From: Syntrophobacterales bacterium
Lineage (GTDB): Bacteria > Desulfobacterota > Syntrophobacteria > BM002
Length of the DNA stretch: 15,112 bases
Direction: 5' to 3'
Assembly: GCA_030613915.1 (NCBI GenBank)
Contig: JAUWKY010000008.1
Span: 1-15,112 of the forward strand
Each line of letters opens with the position of its first letter. Positions within the stretch are counted from its first letter, which is position 1. The position numbers were made by a program, and so were the translations under genes. Below the pieces are notes generated by a model. That model was not told the origin of the DNA. It did no database searches and was given only the letters and a program-made list of their open reading frames with translations. Below are positions 14,201 through 15,112 of this stretch, in pieces.

Positions 14201-14767
14201 TGTGGTCTCAATGCCGATCTCAAAGAGATTACCACAAAAAAAGGTGACCGCATGGCCTTTCTAACCCTGGAAGACCGCAAGGGTACTGTGGAGGTGGTTA
14301 TTTTTAGCGACACCTATCAGAGTAGCCTCCATCTCCTTGATGTGGATGATCCCTTGCTGATTGTGGGCACTGTACAGCAGGAGGAGAAGGGAGCCAAGAT
14401 CATAGCACAACGCATTCTCACCCTCCTGGAAGCCAAGGAGCATATGACCCAAGCAATTCACATTAAACTCCCGGCGCAAACAGTCACCAAGGAAAATCTG
14501 GCCGATCTCAAAGCTATTTTGGGACGCCACAAAGGCGATTGCAAGGCATACGTGCATCTGTGCACGGACGAGCACTGTGAGGCCGTCATACGATTGGGTG
14601 ATAGAATCAGAGTGAAACCTGATCGGAGCCTGATTGAAGAGGTAAATCGGTACTTCGGTGCCGAAGTGGTTTCTGCTGTACTGACAAACGGACCCGGCCC
14701 TGTACGAAATTCCAGAATCAATAATAGAAACAATCGACGAAGCCGCCATCCTGGCGGTGTCCGTTGA
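11222..14767 (+). CDS. dnaE: DNA polymerase III alpha subunit (replicative polymerase)
   Basis: The main replicative DNA polymerase, complete at 1181 residues (E. coli has 1160). The N-terminal PHP domain starts VHLHVHSEYSLLDG (7-20) and keeps the full likely metal set H10, H12, D19, H44, E69, H90 or H91, C141, D209 and H211. The C-family palm has PGRGSAAGS (370-378) and the catalytic aspartates D411 and D413 in PDIDVDF, with D563 in KFDFLG. Later come the tandem helix-hairpin-helix region (about 830-890), the internal clamp-binding motif QISMF (918-922), and an OB domain (about 985-1060). The extreme C-terminus is a short Asn/Arg-rich tail. AAGGA (11208-11212) lies 9 nt before the ATG. The gene is 104 bp after aroB, and a heptad repeat starts at its stop codon. 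Confidence 0.98.
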   Translation: MSSKEFVHLHVHSEYSLLDGAIRITDMLRTAAGFGMPAVAITDHGNMHSALEFYVKAIEFGIKPILGCEVYVAPKSRRDRGASHGGARNHHIVLLAENNTGYQNLLKLLTLANFEGFYYKPRVDKELLTTYHEGLIGLSSCLHGEVASHLLAASYTRAEQAAMEYRDIFGNDNFFLELQANGMTEQEIVNRDLIHLSEKTSIPLVATNDCHYLKAEDAKAHDVLLCIQTGKTVLDEKRMRFSTSELYFKSPEQMWSTFHDVPTALQNTLAIAERCNVSLELDQPHFPKFPLEAGDSAESRFERETEDGFARRLEEIHRKQPDFSAEEEEKYRHRLAHEISVIQQMGFSTYFLIVADFVGFARENSIPVGPGRGSAAGSLVAYSLGITDLDPIAHGLIFERFLNVERLSLPDIDVDFCMNGRDRVLQYVSERFGKDRVAQITTFGTMQARAVIRDVGRALGMAYADVDKIAKLIPPVLNITLRKAFKTEPRLKELRKDPALQEFFDVALALEGLTRHASTHAAGVVISDLPIVEYMPLYKGSKGEVVTQFPMKYVEKAGLIKFDFLGLRNLTVIDNAVRLITENNGVDLDMRDLHLDDPKTYALLSRGDTTGVFQLESSGMRDLVVRLRPENFNDITALVALYRPGPLESGMVDDFINGKHGNIKVSYELEQLRDILQDTYGVILYQEQVMEIASVLANYSLGEADILRRAMGKKNPKVMAAQRDRFLAGAEENGINLKKAGRIFDLMEKFAGYGFNKSHSAAYALIAYQTAYLKAHYPLEYMAALLNSFLSNSDNLVKLLNECREKELEILPPDVNLSQWDFIVVGDSIRFGLGAVKNVGAAAVESIIEARADGGPFSSLYEFSERVDLQRVNRRVVESLIKCGAFDSLHPVRSQATAALEEAMEMAQTIQKDRLSGQISMFGTFAGQQRNSEPPLPNIPEWKHRQKLAMEKEALGFYFSGHPLDAYEKEMKAFAIVDISSIADKTDGIQIILCGLNADLKEITTKKGDRMAFLTLEDRKGTVEVVIFSDTYQSSLHLLDVDDPLLIVGTVQQEEKGAKIIAQRILTLLEAKEHMTQAIHIKLPAQTVTKENLADLKAILGRHKGDCKAYVHLCTDEHCEAVIRLGDRIRVKPDRSLIEEVNRYFGAEVVSAVLTNGPGPVRNSRINNRNNRRSRHPGGVR

Positions 14768-14790
14768 TAGTTGTCCGTCGTCAGTGGGAA
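14763..14790. repeat. Short 7-nt-periodic repeat at the dnaE stop codon
   Basis: GT starts at 14763, 14770, 14777 and 14784 (units GTTGATA, GTTGTCC, GTCGTCA, GTGGGAA), in a strict 7-nt register across the dnaE TGA. Confidence 0.45.
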
Positions 14791-14793
14791 AGC

Positions 14794-14810
14794 TTAGCGC
14801 ACAGCGCTAA
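14794..14810 (+). terminator. Hairpin downstream of dnaE
   Basis: TTAGCGC (14794-14800) and GCGCTAA (14804-14810) pair around ACA, 27 bp after the dnaE stop. No T-tract follows, so it may be a 3'-end-stabilising hairpin rather than a true terminator. Confidence 0.4.
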
Positions 14811-14837
14811 CCCGATACTTCAAGAGGGGATATATTT

Positions 14838-15038
14838 AAAAAAAAGGGGAACCTTTCCAAGTTGTCACTCCTCCAACAGAACAGTCACACGAACTTCCGC
14901 ACAGGTCCAGATCAGCAACTCCAACACCAACAACCGCATGAATACGAGCACGAACTTGTGTACAAGAACTGAAAACCGCTACTTTGATGAGAACTTCAGG
15001 AGTCTCCCTCGGAAAGATTCCCCTTTTTGGCAGGAGAC
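14838..15038 (-). ncRNA. Structured small RNA, 6S-RNA-like (about 200 nt)
   Basis: A free-standing minus-strand RNA is predicted from start, end and fold. The promoter TTGACA-17-TAATAT places the 5' end near 15038. The 3' end is an eight-U tract (14845-14838). GGGGAATCTTTCC near the 5' end (minus strand of 15011-15023) pairs along its whole length, with one G-U, to GGAAAGGTTCCCC just before the U tract (minus strand of 14846-14858), so the two ends close on each other; AAGTT/AACTT extends the stem. Closed ends, an interior with few strong pairs and about 200 nt fit 6S RNA, which binds RNA polymerase sigma70 holoenzyme. The name rests on shape only; I could not match a conserved 6S bulge. A competing 5' hairpin GTCTCC/GGAGAC is also possible. 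Confidence 0.55.
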
Positions 15039-15044
15039 GAGTGG

Positions 15045-15073
15045 ATATTATGGTAAGCTTTTCACATTGTCAA
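15045..15073 (-). promoter_or_regulatory. Near-consensus sigma70 promoter of the small RNA
   Basis: On the minus strand a perfect TTGACA (15073-15068) is separated by exactly 17 nt from TATAAT-like TAATAT (15050-15045). It is the best promoter match in the window and points into the structured RNA. Confidence 0.75.
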
Positions 15074-15101
15074 GAAGAAAATAAGGCTCACTTCGTGAGC
15101 C
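15074..15101 (-). terminator. Probable terminator of a minus-strand gene beyond the right edge
   Basis: On the minus strand GGCTCAC (15101-15095) pairs with GTGAGCC (15091-15085) around GAA and is followed by TTATTTTCTTCTT. It would end a transcript entering from the right, directly ahead of the small-RNA promoter. Confidence 0.6.
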
Positions 15102-15112
15102 GCATGGGGCAT

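Noticed and set aside
14764..15084. 106-codon plus-strand reading frame after dnaE
   Set aside because: It starts with TTG overlapping the dnaE stop, has no ribosome binding site, and is antisense over its whole length to a well-supported minus-strand RNA gene with promoter and terminator. Its Asn/Thr-rich middle reflects the G/U-rich RNA on the other strand.
1..15112. tRNA, rRNA or insertion-sequence genes
   Set aside because: No tRNA arms, rRNA segments, transposase motifs or terminal repeats with target duplications were seen, although a tool-based search was not possible.

Overview
The window looks like chromosomal DNA of a Gram-negative bacterium, most likely a Desulfobacterota (deltaproteobacterial) or related lineage. 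The pointers are two outer-membrane-type lipoproteins, a SprT-like metalloprotease of a kind I associate with that group, moderate GC content, and short palindromic or 7-nt-periodic sequences between genes. The assignment is an inference from style, not from a marker gene.

Layout. 1-521 (-): 5' part of a TetR-family repressor whose start is preceded by a 25-bp near-perfect palindrome. 554-1040: gene-poor and rich in inverted repeats. 1041-1955 (+): MBL-fold hydrolase of the COG1237 type. 2092-3201 (+): DSD1/D-threonine aldolase-type PLP enzyme. 3281-5332 (-): two-gene lipoprotein operon, LpoB-like protein followed by a COG3014-type TPR-like lipoprotein. 5571-5747 (-): a 58-residue Cys-rich protein with its own promoter candidate, strong Shine-Dalgarno and strong terminator. 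5893-6318 (-): PaaI-type hotdog thioesterase. 6546-7235 (+): SprT-like zinc metalloprotease. 7301-8554 (+): hexameric-type glutamate dehydrogenase. 8807-9844 (+): type I-beta DAHP synthase with an N-terminal regulatory domain. 10023-11117 (+): 3-dehydroquinate synthase. 11222-14767 (+): DNA polymerase III alpha subunit. About 14838-15038 (-): a roughly 200-nt structured RNA, 6S-RNA-like, with the best sigma70 promoter of the window.

How the genes fit together. DAHP synthase and dehydroquinate synthase are the first two steps of the shikimate pathway. The glutamate dehydrogenase ahead of them links carbon and nitrogen metabolism but has its own terminator. The two lipoproteins probably act together at the cell envelope, perhaps on peptidoglycan synthesis. 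DnaE keeps a complete set of PHP metal ligands, so it may proofread in cis.

The most unusual signal lies between the genes. At least six intergenic spots carry a strict 7-nt period, each with a different heptamer, often starting at a stop codon and often followed by an inverted arm in the same register. A separate family of TGAC-based elements sits ahead of aroB.
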